Origin: Saccoglossus kowalevskii
Taxonomy: Eukaryota > Hemichordata > Enteropneusta > Harrimaniidae
Length of the DNA: 56,487 nucleotides
NCBI RefSeq assembly: GCF_000003605.2
Contig: NW_003129358.1
Coordinates: 176,915-233,401 of the forward strand
Reading direction: 5' to 3'
Positions 34,094 to 45,227 of this stretch are shown here, one piece after another (the stretch's first letter is position 1; each line of letters opens with the position of its first letter). The notes below the pieces were generated by a model, which was given only the letters and a program-made list of their open reading frames with translations, was not told the origin of the DNA and searched no databases. The translations under genes and the position numbers were made by a program.

Positions 34094-37000
34094 AATGATG
34101 CCCCCTCAGTAACTTAGGCTGTGCAGTGCATGGTGGGTAGTGATGTATAACTGTACCCAAGGTGCAATAGTTGTTCTCAGATGATCACATTTATCCATGG
34201 AGGAGATAAAAAGATGGAGTTTCATACAGTGGTCACTTAGCATCAGCGTTTATTACAGATTTTCTGATTTATTTCAACTGTGAATTGCAAGCAGCATTGA
34301 TTGGATCACCTACTGAAATGGAGTACAAGTGTACATGCGGTACTATGATATAAAATTCTGTTCAATATTTGTTAAAAATATTTTCTACTCGTAAACATTG
34401 TCAGGGTATGGATTTTTAAGCACTAATTTTGTCTCTCGTCCTCACTTCAAAGTAAAAGTCACTACTGAAAAAGTACAGCATGACTATTGCAATGTGTATG
34501 AACTGAGATTGGTCTTCTTCCTCATACTAAGGTATATTATGGTATTGTAAAAAGAGAAAATTGACTGGATTTAATTTGTGCACATTTTGTACTGCATAGA
34601 TATTTACAAGGTTTTAAATTCATTTCTTTGTGAGGGAAAGAATAACTTCGCATATTTGTTGCATTTTAATTTATTCTTCTTTATCTATCAGTGAAAAACA
34701 AGCATAAATTAAAACCAGTGAATAATTCTACTCTTACAGTATACATTTATTTTACATTTATTTCATGATTTTCAAAACAGAATCTGTGTTGTCTGAATCA
34801 AGCATGTCTGTGACATTAACTGATCTCATTATTTTGTTGTGTTCAACACTGTGTTTAGCTGATACACTGTAAATGAACTCAAAAGAGGACATCTTTGTTG
34901 ACATACAGTTGGCTGATGTTGCATATATTCTGATTTCAAGCTGCTGCATCAAATGCATATTCTTACACATTAGGGACTAATAATCATTGCACTTGCATGA
35001 GATTTGTTTCCTTCAAGATATGCGCTCAAAGATTATCTGCCATGGTAAATATTATTTGTGACTATTTGATAATGTAAAGTTTGAAACAACTGTTAGGTAT
35101 CCAGAAAATCATGAAGATGCTAAAGTGAAATGAGTGAGGTCAAATGCAATTTGATCTACAGTAGGTTGATGGGTAGTTTCTAGTTATGATTGCTGATCGT
35201 GTATCACATGTCTTTTGAAAATCATAAAAATGATACAAAAATACAAAATTTCATAAAAAGCTTGAAGTTACTTAAACTTAATAATCCAAGTAAAGTGAGA
35301 TAATCGTGGCTGACTATGTGCTTTCTAAAAGATGTTGGGCAAAGAATGTAACGTACATGCTTGATTCAGATTACTAGATTTTAGAAGTGCCGTAAGCATT
35401 GCCTTAAGTTTTTCATCACATGATCAATACGATAAAGAATTTACTGAACATTATTTAACATAAATAAGACAAAAAACTGACATATTCCAAATGTAAAATC
35501 TGTGGTTGCTAATTTGTTTTGTATGCCAGTATCGCCAGGTAATGTTTTTAGAATTGGTCGTTTTCAGTCAAACTCTTCAATCATTGAGAGTTTTGGGCAT
35601 TTTTCGGGGCTAAGTCGCACAAGCAAAAGCAAAACCAATCAATTTTCCCTAAGAAATAGACTTATTAGCTGAATGAATGGCAGAATGGAAAACTATTCCC
35701 AAAATAGCATATTGGCTGACAGTACAACAGTGTCACAAGCAATGTTGCATTCAGGAAATAGATCATTTATCAGAATTGAAGGCAACATCGCTTGCTACAC
35801 AAATAGGTGGATTGGTAAATGAAACAAATTCGCAGCCACAGTAAGTGCCTCAATACGTTGTTATAATGTATAACATATAATAGGCTATTTAAGCTTCATT
35901 AAAGTTATGTTATTTTCTTTCATGAGTCGAAAAAGGAATGTTTTTTATTTGTTTTTTTTTATTACTATTATTGTAAGGTTATTTTTCCACTGTACCATAG
36001 CTCTAGAGGGCGCTATTCACCAGTCTGCATTTGATAAATTCTATAATTACAATGATTTACCAGATTGTTTGCACCCAACTGGCACGTAATTATTTTTCAA
36101 TAGCACCCTCTATGATGCCTGGCAATTATAACATTCACTGTTAAACTTCTCAAAGCTTGCATTATGGACTTTGACTGTTATTTAGAACTAATTTCACGTT
36201 CTGCTTCATTTCAACTTTTAGAGCACCATTTGCGAAAGAAACCTGTATAATTTTCTTTGTATTCTAAAAACAATTTTGTAACTTATTGGAAATTGTGTCC
36301 ATCTAGTCCAAAACTAAGGAAGAAATTATGACATTCAGAGGACTCTAGATGGAATATGGACTAGAGTATATGTGTGTGTCCTGCAAATGCAACATTTTTA
36401 GTTTAGGATATTCCATATTGCATCTTTAAGTAGCTTATAGCTGATTAAATCTATTCTGCCTTGAAAAACATGGAAAACTAAAATGCCCCCTGGGTGTAAT
36501 GGAAAGTATTGAGCATTCAAAACGGGTTACATGAAAATCAAAATCAATTGAGAATACGCTTCGTTCTCACTGCACCACAGGCTTGGGTCAGTCAACCAGT
36601 TATTGACAGGTCACTTTATGAAACTTCTGCTTTAAATTGTAACAAGATGGAGGTCATCCCATAACTAATATTTTATTTTTGTTTTGTAGTGAACTTTTGC
36701 CAAGTGTAATGTATTTCAACCAGTTTATTATAGCTTTAAAAAAAAAAAGATATATTTTGGGAGGTGGCGCTTTACATGTCACTGTTTGGTACTGGTGAAT
36801 TTACTTATTTGAGATGTAGATACAATATTTAGTGTGAGGGGGCAAAGCTTTCCTCACTGTCAAATTGTAGGATTTTGTTGTTTTTTTAAATTCTGCATCT
36901 GTGTAGTACAGGGACACTGGGTGAGCCTGTCACTTATTTGTGTGCATGGACATTGCTTTTTGACTGCCACAAAAAAATTGGATTATTCTAATGAATTGTT

Positions 37001-38495
37001 TTTAGTGTGGGTCTCTAAAACTAGCATGGTGCTTATAACATACAATAAAAATGTATGTTTTGGCACTGCATTTATCATGTTATGTTTGTAACTATATTTA
37101 AGCCACAGAGTTTAGTTTGAAGTGTTCATTAAATTCATTCCAAGTATATGAAAAGCTTTCCCATACAAGCATGTTGAGGACACCACAAACGTGTTAAGTG
37201 ATCAACTTGTATCTTACTAGTTGCACACTTAATGTTGCAGCATGGATATTTTACAGTGATACTTAGTATACTTATGATATATGCACCATTCCTGTATATA
37301 AATCACTCCTTGTGATGGAGAGCGTCTGTGACATCAAAACGACAATTTGACACGGTTTGTTGTGTAGTCGTTCAGCATCTAGAATATAGTAAAAACATGT
37401 TTATTAATGAACGATTACAGAACAAAACAATATCAATGTTTGTTTTGGGTTTTGTGTTACGTCATAGACATGTTTTGCCACCAGAGGGTGTGTTTTGTAG
37501 GAAAGGCATATCGTCAGTATCTTTCACAGCTGTAATTTTCTGATGAAAACCATATGCTTACTTACATTCATAGATTGTGACAAATTAATTTTATTTCTGA
37601 ATATTATGAATTTCAAAAAAAAAATATTCAAAAGGTGCTTTATTTGTTGTAGAGAAGTATCATTAGCAGGTAGTAATATGGGATGTATCTCCATCAATGT
37701 ACTGGTGCTTCTCAAAGTTGTGGCCTTTGTTTTATCTCACCATCTTTTGTTTTACAAGTGTTTAATAAGCCTTCTTTCAATAGAGGTGTTCCAAGATGCT
37801 GGCAAATCCAAAGGATAAAGGGATTTCCCCCCAAATGTGGGAATGGGCTTTCCTTGTTGACTGAAATATTGGAAAGTTTTTACCACCGTTTCTATCATTG
37901 ATGCATACTTGAAGTCATTCTTGTTAATTCCCCCCAAAGAGACACAAAAGGCTCTGTCAACAAAATTTACATTCACCTGTCCAAATGCAGTTGATATCCA
38001 CCAGGTTATTGTGAAGTAAAATCAAGAGAAATAAAAAGATGAAAATATCATCACTACAAAGTGAAATGTCTGTAGGTGTGATTACTGGTGAATGTTTGAA
38101 GCCAATGTAGTAATGGCTGCCAAGACTCATTGATGATTCCATTTCTCAGCTTTAGTATAAGCCCTGGTGTTTATTGCCGTAACAATATTTGTTTTTCTTT
38201 CATTTTCACATTATTTTGTCAGAAATAAAAAGTCAACACAAAAATAATAAATTAATCTACTTTTTTGACCTAATGAAATGTACTAACATAAGGCCTTTGG
38301 TCTTGTGTGTTTACAAAATGTTGACAAAAACTATGGCATTTACAGTTGTAAATGCATGACAACTAGATGCAATTAATTATAGAAAACCCTGATTTTTGAA
38401 ATAATTCAGGATGAAAAAAATATTCCAACTGCACAGATATACAATTTGTTCACACAATGTCACCAGAATTTGAGATGTAGACCAGCCAAAGCATA
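34094..38495. other. EIF4EBP 3' UTR and downstream spacer
   Basis: The start is the 4E-BP 3' UTR. ATTTA-rich stretches occur (for example 34745-34765), and an AATAAA hexamer lies at 37044-37049, but the true poly(A) site cannot be placed. No second gene is supported on either strand. Confidence 0.45.
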
Positions 38496-38643
38496 TAAAA
38501 GCGGGAGAGTCGTCACCTGCGCATGCGACAGCCATAGCGTGTCATTGTTTGCAAACAAGCGTTAACCCATGAGCCTTTGTGTTTTTAGCGTGTGTTATCG
38601 TCGCTTGCAGCATGTGCGCATGTGATGACCCTCCCGCTTTAAT
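38496..38643. mobile_element. Small foldback MITE, same family as 43999-44306
   Basis: The left arm aaagcgggagagtcgtcac (from 38498) pairs with the right arm gtgatgaccctcccgcttt (to 38640) with two mismatches, and the pairing continues into tgcgca. The right end carries TTAA (38639-38642); the left TTAA is mutated. The arms resemble those of the element at 43999. No coding capacity. Confidence 0.7.
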
Positions 38644-39472
38644 AATAACTTTATTACACTACTAAAAACCTTAAGGGTTTTTGTATGGTAAGGAACATAA
38701 ATACAAAGAAATAAAAATAAAAAATAAATATTGACAGAATGGCTGCCATTCCATTTCAGAATAATGGCTTTGAGCCAAAAACTATAAAATGAAATGAAAA
38801 CAATATACCCGTATTGTTTTTTTTAAATGAACTACAGATGTATGGAAACGAGAGAGTCGTAGTTGATCTTAACACAGGTAGTGTAAAAAACATCTGAGAC
38901 CCCCCCAAAAAAAAGCACCCACTATGGTTCAATTTTCTACCCATAATATTTCTGTCTTTGTTTGCATGTGAAATTCAGCAGCTTGCAAACTTAGCATTCA
39001 ATCTATTTGCAGAAGCAAGCGTGCAGTGCTGCCTTTTTTTATGATGTTTATCGTGTTTATGTAAGTCATACCTCCCAAATTATTGGTGTTTCGACAACTC
39101 CTCACACGTCCACTGAAACAGATTACTGATATCGAACATTAGATCCGGGATTAGATCCAATCTGGCGCATTGGAATCAGTCCTTTACATGCACCTAATGC
39201 CAACTCCAAATTCCTCAAACTTCAAACTCGATATATATAAAACAAGATCAAAAATTGGTTACAATTTCAGGCTTGCTGACGTCAGAAATAACTACCACAT
39301 GTCAGTCACAGTGATTGTACCCTCCTTCTCACATAATCTGCCGTGCTTCAATGTGGTAATTTCATTGAAATTAGACGCCATTTAAAATAAATGCAAGCTG
39401 TTTGGATTTTGTTCAATAATGTGGCGTAATGCTACATATGAATTAATCACCACACGTCAGAGTTGTTGTCAA

Positions 39473-39544
39473 GCCTCCTTAGCTCAGTGGCAGAGCACTG
39501 GTCTTGTAAACCAGGGGTCGTGAGTTCGAATCTCACAGGGGGCT
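39473..39544 (+). tRNA. tRNA-Thr (anticodon UGU), copy 1
   Basis: 72 nt with full cloverleaf. The acceptor stem GCCTCCT pairs with AGGGGGC (one G-T pair), the D stem GCTC with GAGC, the anticodon stem CTGGT with ACCAG around loop CTTGTAA (anticodon TGT at 39505-39507), and the T stem GTGAG with CTCAC around TTCGAAT. The discriminator is T. A Pol III terminator T5 lies at 39552-39556. A and B boxes are intact. No intron. Confidence 0.95.
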
Positions 39545-40572
39545 ACTGTAGTTTTTGTCAAACTTCGTTATTTGTCACCCCAAAAAATGAACTAACGGAA
39601 ACTGAATGTTCATTGATCGGTACAGATTAGCAGAAGTTGGCTGGTTCATGGACACATTATAACGCTTTGCGCCCTCTATCGATTTCTAACGAGGCCGCCG
39701 ATGGCGCAATTTACTAATATTCGTCGCCAGGTCCATGGACTAATTTACGCATGGTCTTCGTAAACACTGTTGTCGGCACTGCCACCAGTGTTTGAATTGT
39801 CGCATATTCTCAGTCAGAGGTAAGATATTTTATTTAAATAATTGTTGATCGAAATAACCTATTTTCACCTGGAAACTAATTACGGGTTACGGGACGCGTG
39901 TCGTTCAATTCGTTTCCTTTATTTTCATGTCCTACCCCTACCATCACATCACGCTTTCACGAACATTCGAAAGTTTAAATCGCCGCTTGCCATGCTGCAT
40001 TTTGAGGTATGTATAAAATGAGTCTCCATGTGGTAGTTGAGCGCGGTAACTGAGTGTCTCAGTTTTCACGAAGATACGAGTTGAGCGTACGCTCACTTTC
40101 AAAAGTAAGCGTGGGGACAAACCATGGAATGCCGGTAATGTAATGAAAGCTACGCTCAGTTTAACATGAAGTTGATACAAGTTCGTTTCAGAGGTGTAAC
40201 TTAAAACGCGGCCCCGCAATCCCAGGGATTGCACCAGTGTGTCATGGGAAATTTAATGTAGTTGTTTACTTGGCACACAGCTGTTATTAGTGGTGTTTTC
40301 ACTAGACGAAATAAGCCGTTGTCACGACGCCTTTTATTTGAGAACGTTGTTAAAATGTGTGTGTGAACAGAATACGTCGTTGTGGTGTCGGCGTTGTTGT
40401 CACCGTCGTAAAAGGGGTGGACCAGATCCTAAACGTCGGTGTCACACCGGCTCTTGCACAACGCAATGTGCCATGTGAACACAATACAACGCTCAAACGC
40501 CCTCTGTCACCGACTTATTTACTAGTAGTATGCTTGTCATCACACAAGACGGCGTCAGAGGTTACAGGTTAA

Positions 40573-40737
40573 ATGTCGAACTGGTCAGACAAAGAAACGA
40601 GATTACTGATATCTGTATGGAGAGAATCGAATATTCAAAGAATGATGGACGGAACGTCCAGGGATGCTAGAATATATGCTGTGATTGCAGAGAAAGCGGC
40701 TGAAAAAGGGTTGGACAGGACGTTATATAAAGATTAG
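40573..40737 (+). CDS. Short Myb/SANT-like (trihelix) DNA-binding ORF, probably one exon or a fragment
   Basis: ATG to TAG encodes 54 aa starting MSNWSDKETRLLISVWRESN. W-S-D-x-E-T/x-x-L-I-x-x-W is the start of the Myb/SANT-like (Myb_DNA-bind_4) domain seen in trihelix and Harbinger-associated proteins; the next helix ARIYAVIAEKAAEKGLDRT also fits. The domain's third helix (R-T-x-x-Q-C-R-x-K) is missing, so the real exon may splice out near GLDRT (a GT follows at 40721) or the gene is truncated. An AG acceptor just upstream (ttacag, 40562-40567) and a possible 5' exon donor (cagag/gtaag, 39819/39820) would make a two-exon start. No downstream exon was recognised. Confidence 0.5.
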   Translation: MSNWSDKETRLLISVWRESNIQRMMDGTSRDARIYAVIAEKAAEKGLDRTLYKD

Positions 40738-41366
40738 TAACCGTGGACATACACAATGTATAGTGTCGCATAGTACAACGTGTGCCATAACGTGTCTTGT
40801 CGGCTAGGCAATAATGACGTTATGCTACGCGAAAAATGGCTCCAACAAATTAAAAAACAAAATCAAAAACAAACTTCGTGATACGTCTGTGTGGCATAGG
40901 CATACCCAGTTGCCCGACGCCAAATATACACGAATATATGTGCGACTTTTTTGCGCAATGTTGTCGGTCAACAAACATTTCATTGCGGGGATATAGTTCA
41001 GGGAACATAACATTTTTTGCGGGATCTTTCAATTTATTTCGAGACACATTTGTACTTTTAAAATTGTCGAGAACGTTATATATTAAATTCGAGAAGCATT
41101 CGCATACTCGAAGTATATTGTCCGGGAATTGTTTGTTGAATAAATATGTTTCTATATGGAAGAATCAAAATCCAGCGTAAACATCGTTAAATTGCTTTAA
41201 TCATTTCACATTTGACAAATAAAATTAAAGCCACTGTAGTTAAATATATGTTCGTCTTTATTTGGTATAAGTATGGGTTGAAAAAAATGCTCATTGATAT
41301 AAATTCAGGTATGAACGTTTTCATAACAATGTTCGAACTTTTGAAGGCTCAATGACACCCCTCTGC

Positions 41367-41643
41367 CTAGACTTGCTTGCCATCTGATGCGATTCCGATA
41401 ACAAATTCTTGAAAAATAAATATAAATTTCGTAAACGAGGGGTAAACGCGAAAGTCCTGTAACCGCGAAATCGCACCAGATCTGCAATCAGTGTAAGCGC
41501 CCTCACATTACCGGCCAGATTGGGCTTGTAAATTGGGATATCGCGGTTACACGACTTTCGTGTTCACCTCTCCTTTACGCAATTTGTATTTATTTGTCAA
41601 GAATTTGCCATCGTAATCGCAACAGACTGCAGGCAAGTCTACC
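41367..41643. mobile_element. Long inverted repeat (foldback element), arms about 105 nt
   Basis: The left arm 41367-41471 (tagacttgcttgc ... gtaaccgcgaaat) is the imperfect reverse complement of the right arm 41537-41643 (atatcgcggttacac ... ggcaagtcta), with a loop of about 65 nt. Long identical blocks include acaaattcttga, acgaaagtc and gtaaccgcga. No coding frame, so it is best read as a foldback MITE; a hairpin RNA is also conceivable. Confidence 0.75.
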
Positions 41644-41945
41644 CTCTACCCAGTTTTAGGTCTCGTGACCGCCGAGCGTGTGTCTATCTTTTCTGCATAT
41701 AATGAAAACTACCGTTGATGGCAGTATATACAAACAATCCAATTTCAAACTTTACCATTATTTTTTTCTACTTTTATTTGCAGTTGTTTTTTTATTTTAT
41801 TGTTTTTTTCCTGTGTGTAGTTTTATTTTCACTGTAATTGTCTGCTTGTCTTTATTTACATCTGTATTGCATTTTAGTCAAAATCCTAATAGGGATACGA
41901 ACACAATAAAGAGTATTATTATTTACAAACATAAACGGCAAATAT

Positions 41946-41983
41946 CTGTCCCGAACGTATACATGCATACACGCTCGGGACAG
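41946..41983. repeat. Hairpin with 9-bp perfect outer stem
   Basis: ctgtcccga (41946-41954) pairs with tcgggacag (41975-41983), and the inner part cgtat/catacacg is partly self-complementary. No known role. Confidence 0.5.
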
Positions 41984-42596
41984 AGACTGAAAATCAGTCT
42001 AATGTTAATGAACTACAAAACGGCGTTAAACATACACACTTGTTCACATTTTCAGACTTTTTCACCTACAGTGGATGACAAGTGCCGTCACGTGATTTAT
42101 CTTTTCCTGTCCATGCATAAACGCAATACTTAGACAACATGCGGTTCACTTGCATAATAATCAGTAGATTCGGAACTGTTGGATTTTGGAAAAATTGCTT
42201 CGGATTAATTCAAAGTTGCGTTTGTGCTGTTTCCTTCAGAATTTTGCTGTTTTCACCGGCTCTTCGACCGGCGTCACACAGCAGCTCGCGCATAAATATA
42301 CTTGGTAGAGTGCGAACTCCGAGCATTTCGACTAGTCCCCACATTTTCTACTCTGATAATGTAGATATTGTTAGTAGTTTACCATTTTTTGTGTTTTAAA
42401 GCTCAGACAATTTATAAAGATTATAGTATTGCATTCATTTCATATTTTATTGTTTTGTACATAATGCATTTAATTTTAGTGCCGTAATTAGGGAAGATTT
42501 GCAGGCTCCTGAATAATAAATCAATATAACAAGCAAGGCCTAGCACACATACGCACACATACATGTCTTACTATCGTTGTGACGCCACACATTGGA

Positions 42597-42636
42597 TTAA
42601 CTTTTAATATAGTTGAATTAACTTTTAATATAGTTG
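42597..42636. repeat. 20-bp tandem repeat, two copies, next to an assembly gap
   Basis: attaacttttaatatagttg occurs twice in a row. It is followed by a stretch rich in tttaattaaa-type palindromes (42675-42758) that runs into the N gap. Confidence 0.7.
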
Positions 42637-42758
42637 CGATATGAACTCGATTAAAACGCGTTCCTATATAGGGTTGCGTTTTAATTGGAGTTTAATTAAA
42701 CTCAATTACAATGCAATACAATGGAGAATTGCACTTTAATTAAGTTTAATTAAACTAG

Positions 42759-42808
42759 NNNNNNNNNNNNNNNNNNNNNNNNNNNNNNNNNNNNNNNNNN
42801 NNNNNNNN
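42759..42808. other. Assembly gap (50 N)
   Basis: A run of 50 N, probably a placeholder for an unresolved low-complexity stretch. Confidence 0.99.
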
Positions 42809-43583
42809 ACTTTGTGAGTGTGCGTCCATGGATTTGGCGTCACTTGGATAGGTAGACATGACCACGTCAAACGGATTGCACACCGACTTGGAAGTCACCT
42901 TCAAGTTGCACATGGCTGGCCGAAGGCGGTGAAACGAAAGTGTATTTGGACTCGGAATTGACTGTGAAGATATTGACGTCGGGTTTCCCTTGCCAATAGC
43001 CGAACATCGCCGAGCAGTTTCGTATAGAGATTCATTCAGTTGTGATTGTGTTTTCAGAATATCAGGGTGTCGTCATTCAACCGTGGTTTGTAGGTCCATG
43101 ACTCGTAATAATCGCACGCGGGAATCTCTGCTCGACGATCGACTATACACGTATAGTTGTCGCCATTGACTATATGACAACATCACTATTCGAGGTGAAA
43201 CATTTCCCAATTAGATTGAGTTATTTCCTGTATATGTCACTCCTCTTGAATTTACAGCACGAGTACTCTACCATAGACCTTAGAAAAGATGGATGTGCAA
43301 CTGCGGTATTTCCTTTCATCTAACGTGGGTTATAATCTCAATTTCATAATCTCTGTAACTATAGCAGGGATTTACGTCGTTATATATCTGTTTTAATGTA
43401 TATGATTGTACGAGCGAACTTCGCGAATGACAATGCATGACGGGATTTACTATTGTAGTGAAAACAATAAACAACTTAGTTGATAAACGGTGCAATGAGT
43501 TACGATCAATATCAGTGACGTAAACACTGTTTTAGACATTAGAGTAAATGTGAATTAATTAATTCACGCAGTGTACACGTCAA

Positions 43584-43655
43584 GCCTCCTTAGCTCAGTG
43601 GCAGAGCACTGGTCTTGTAAACCAGGGGTCGTGAGTTCGAATCTCACAGGGGGCT
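43584..43655 (+). tRNA. tRNA-Thr (anticodon UGU), copy 2
   Basis: Identical over 72 nt to copy 1, with intact cloverleaf, A and B boxes. TTTT at 43663-43666 serves as terminator. The five bases before it (gtcaa) are the same as before the other copies. Open frames crossing this locus on both strands are spurious. Confidence 0.95.
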
Positions 43656-43998
43656 GCTCATCTTTTGATGTACATGTATATAGTTTCGCTGGAGCCGATA
43701 TGAGACTCCACATGGACTGTGATATGCTAAATATTTTTTTTAAATGTGGAAACTTCACAAAAATACATTTCAGGTACAGTGCCTCATTTTATGGGGACTA
43801 TGCTTTACATACTAGTATATCCAATGAAATTCTAGTTGTTGTAGGTGAAGGCGCGTTAAATTTGAAGATTACCGGTACATAACTTAAATTCAGCCTGATT
43901 TAGATTTTGTTTTTACAACGAACCGGGTTAAATAAAAGTTAAAACACTGAAAATGCTGATGAACGTCGCAAAACTATTAATTTTTGGTGATATATAGA

Positions 43999-44306
43999 TT
44001 AAAGTGCGATAGTCGTCGCGCTGCGCATGTGCGACATTTGTGTTGATAAACATTGATTTTCCCACAATCGAATTCGCTCTTCAAATGGAAATCACAAGTA
44101 TGAGGTTTGACCTGGGCGCGATTTGCACTGATTACCACCGGTAACTCTTTGATACCTTCCAGCATATGAAAATTACTTAATTAAAGCATGGAAACGTCTC
44201 AGTTCGTACTCGTTGACCTGTGCAACAGTCAAAGTCTCCATCTTTGTTTATAGTATGGTACCCATATATCTCGCACATGCGCAGCGCGACGACTACCGCG
44301 CTTTAA
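43999..44306. mobile_element. TTAA-flanked MITE with 34-bp terminal inverted repeats
   Basis: Both ends carry TTAA (43999-44002 and 44303-44306). The terminal repeats read TTAAAG(T/C)GCG(A/G)TAGTCG and then TCGCGCTGCGCATGTGCGA, with two mismatches over about 34 bp. TTAA targeting is typical of piggyBac-type elements. No transposase frame, so non-autonomous. The tandem duplication described below breaks inside its right terminal repeat. Confidence 0.8.
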
Positions 44307-44848
44307 CAAATAGAACCGATTTTCGTTGTATGTTATCTGTTCACAACCATTAAGGGCTGAAAAATATTAATTTTGATTAGTCAACGTGCACACCACTCAA
44401 AATACGTGCGGTCCGATCTTTTGTCTTTTAATTTGCCATTGTACAAACACCTATGTTGACGAATTGATCAGATCCGCAAAATTAGCAACTAGTGTTTTAG
44501 GTGAGTGTATATAGCATTTTTGACGTCAAGCCTCCTTAGCTCAGTGGCAGAGCACTGGTCTTGTAAACCGACTACCGCGCTTTAACAAATAGAACCGATT
44601 TTCGTTGTATGTTATCTGTTCACAACCATTAAGGGCTGAAAAATATTAATTTTGATTAGTCAACGTGCACACCACTCAAAATACGTGCGGTCCGATCTTT
44701 TGTCTTTTAATTTGCCATTGTACAAACACCTATGTTGACGAATTGATCAGATCCGCAAAATTAGCAACTAGTCTTTTAGGTGAGTGTATATAGCATTTTT
44801 GATGTCAAGCCTCCTTAGCTCAGTGGCAGAGCACTGGTCTTGTAAACC
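44291..44848 (+). repeat. 279-bp direct tandem duplication with a breakpoint inside a tRNA gene
   Basis: Unit A 44291-44569 and unit B 44570-44848 are nearly identical; the two differences I saw are g/c at 44494 versus 44773 and c/t at 44524 versus 44803. Each unit runs from the last 16 bp of the MITE right end to the anticodon arm of tRNA-Thr. The duplication left one truncated tRNA in unit A and kept one complete tRNA at the end of unit B. Near identity means it is recent. Confidence 0.95.
44530..44569 (+). pseudogene. Truncated tRNA-Thr (5' 40 nt only)
   Basis: Identical to the intact copies through the anticodon loop (to aaacc at 44569), then replaced by MITE sequence at the duplication junction. 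Lacks the T arm, B box and 3' acceptor strand, so it cannot give a tRNA. Confidence 0.95.
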
Positions 44849-44880
44849 AGGGGTCGTGAGTTCGAATCTCACAGGGGGCT
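44809..44880 (+). tRNA. tRNA-Thr (anticodon UGU), copy 3
   Basis: 72 nt, identical to copies 1 and 2, with T5 terminator at 44888-44892. Lies 348 bp upstream of the ANKHD1 start codon and on the same strand, so its Pol III unit sits in or beside the ANKHD1 promoter. Confidence 0.95.
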
Positions 44881-45107
44881 AGTGTAATTTTTGTTGCGCT
44901 TTTTAATTTTAGTCTTTTTGGACATTATAGGTCTTTATTGTACGTTATACCTGTTGTTTACATAAATTTATTTGGCGAAGATTGCTCATGTGCAACGAAT
45001 CGGATATTTGTATTATTTGCTGGCTTGACGAATAAGCGGCTAGATATCTGGAAATGCGCGACGAGCTGCGCAATTTACAACATCCGGGTATCACAAAAAT
45101 CAACTTC

Positions 45108-45122
45108 TAACATGGCGGGTGG
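45108..45122 (+). promoter_or_regulatory. YY1-like AACATGGCGGG element in the ANKHD1 leader
   Basis: taacatggcgggtgg resembles the (A)ANATGGCGGC motif bound by YY1 just downstream of many animal transcription starts. The ATG in it also opens the uORF. Assignment is by motif only. Confidence 0.4.
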
Positions 45123-45153
45123 GATGGCTAGTACATTGAGTCCAAAATATTGA
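45112..45153 (+). promoter_or_regulatory. Upstream ORF (13 codons) in the ANKHD1 leader
   Basis: ATG 45112, TGA 45151-45153; encodes MAGGMASTLSPKY. It ends 74 nt before the ANKHD1 ATG, far enough for reinitiation. It is real only if transcription starts upstream of 45112, which is not known. Confidence 0.4.
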
Positions 45154-45227
45154 AAATACCCGAGTAAAATAACCGCCTTTCTGGAAAATAACTGGACTCT
45201 GTTGTATAGGAGAAAGAAGGTAGGAAA

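Noticed and set aside
41678-42133. Open frame of 151 aa with hydrophobic stretches (+)
   Set aside because: The hydrophobicity comes from T-rich DNA. No domain is recognised, and AATAAA plus T-runs look like a decayed repeat 3' UTR. Not supported as a gene.
43564-43882. Open frames on both strands across 43584-43655
   Set aside because: They are translations of the tRNA-Thr gene and its flanks.
34094-45227. A 4E-BP to ANKHD1 read-through fusion like vertebrate MASK-BP3
   Set aside because: The order is reversed here, 4E-BP has its own stop and last exon, and 11 kb with tRNA genes lies between. Nothing in the sequence indicates a fused transcript.
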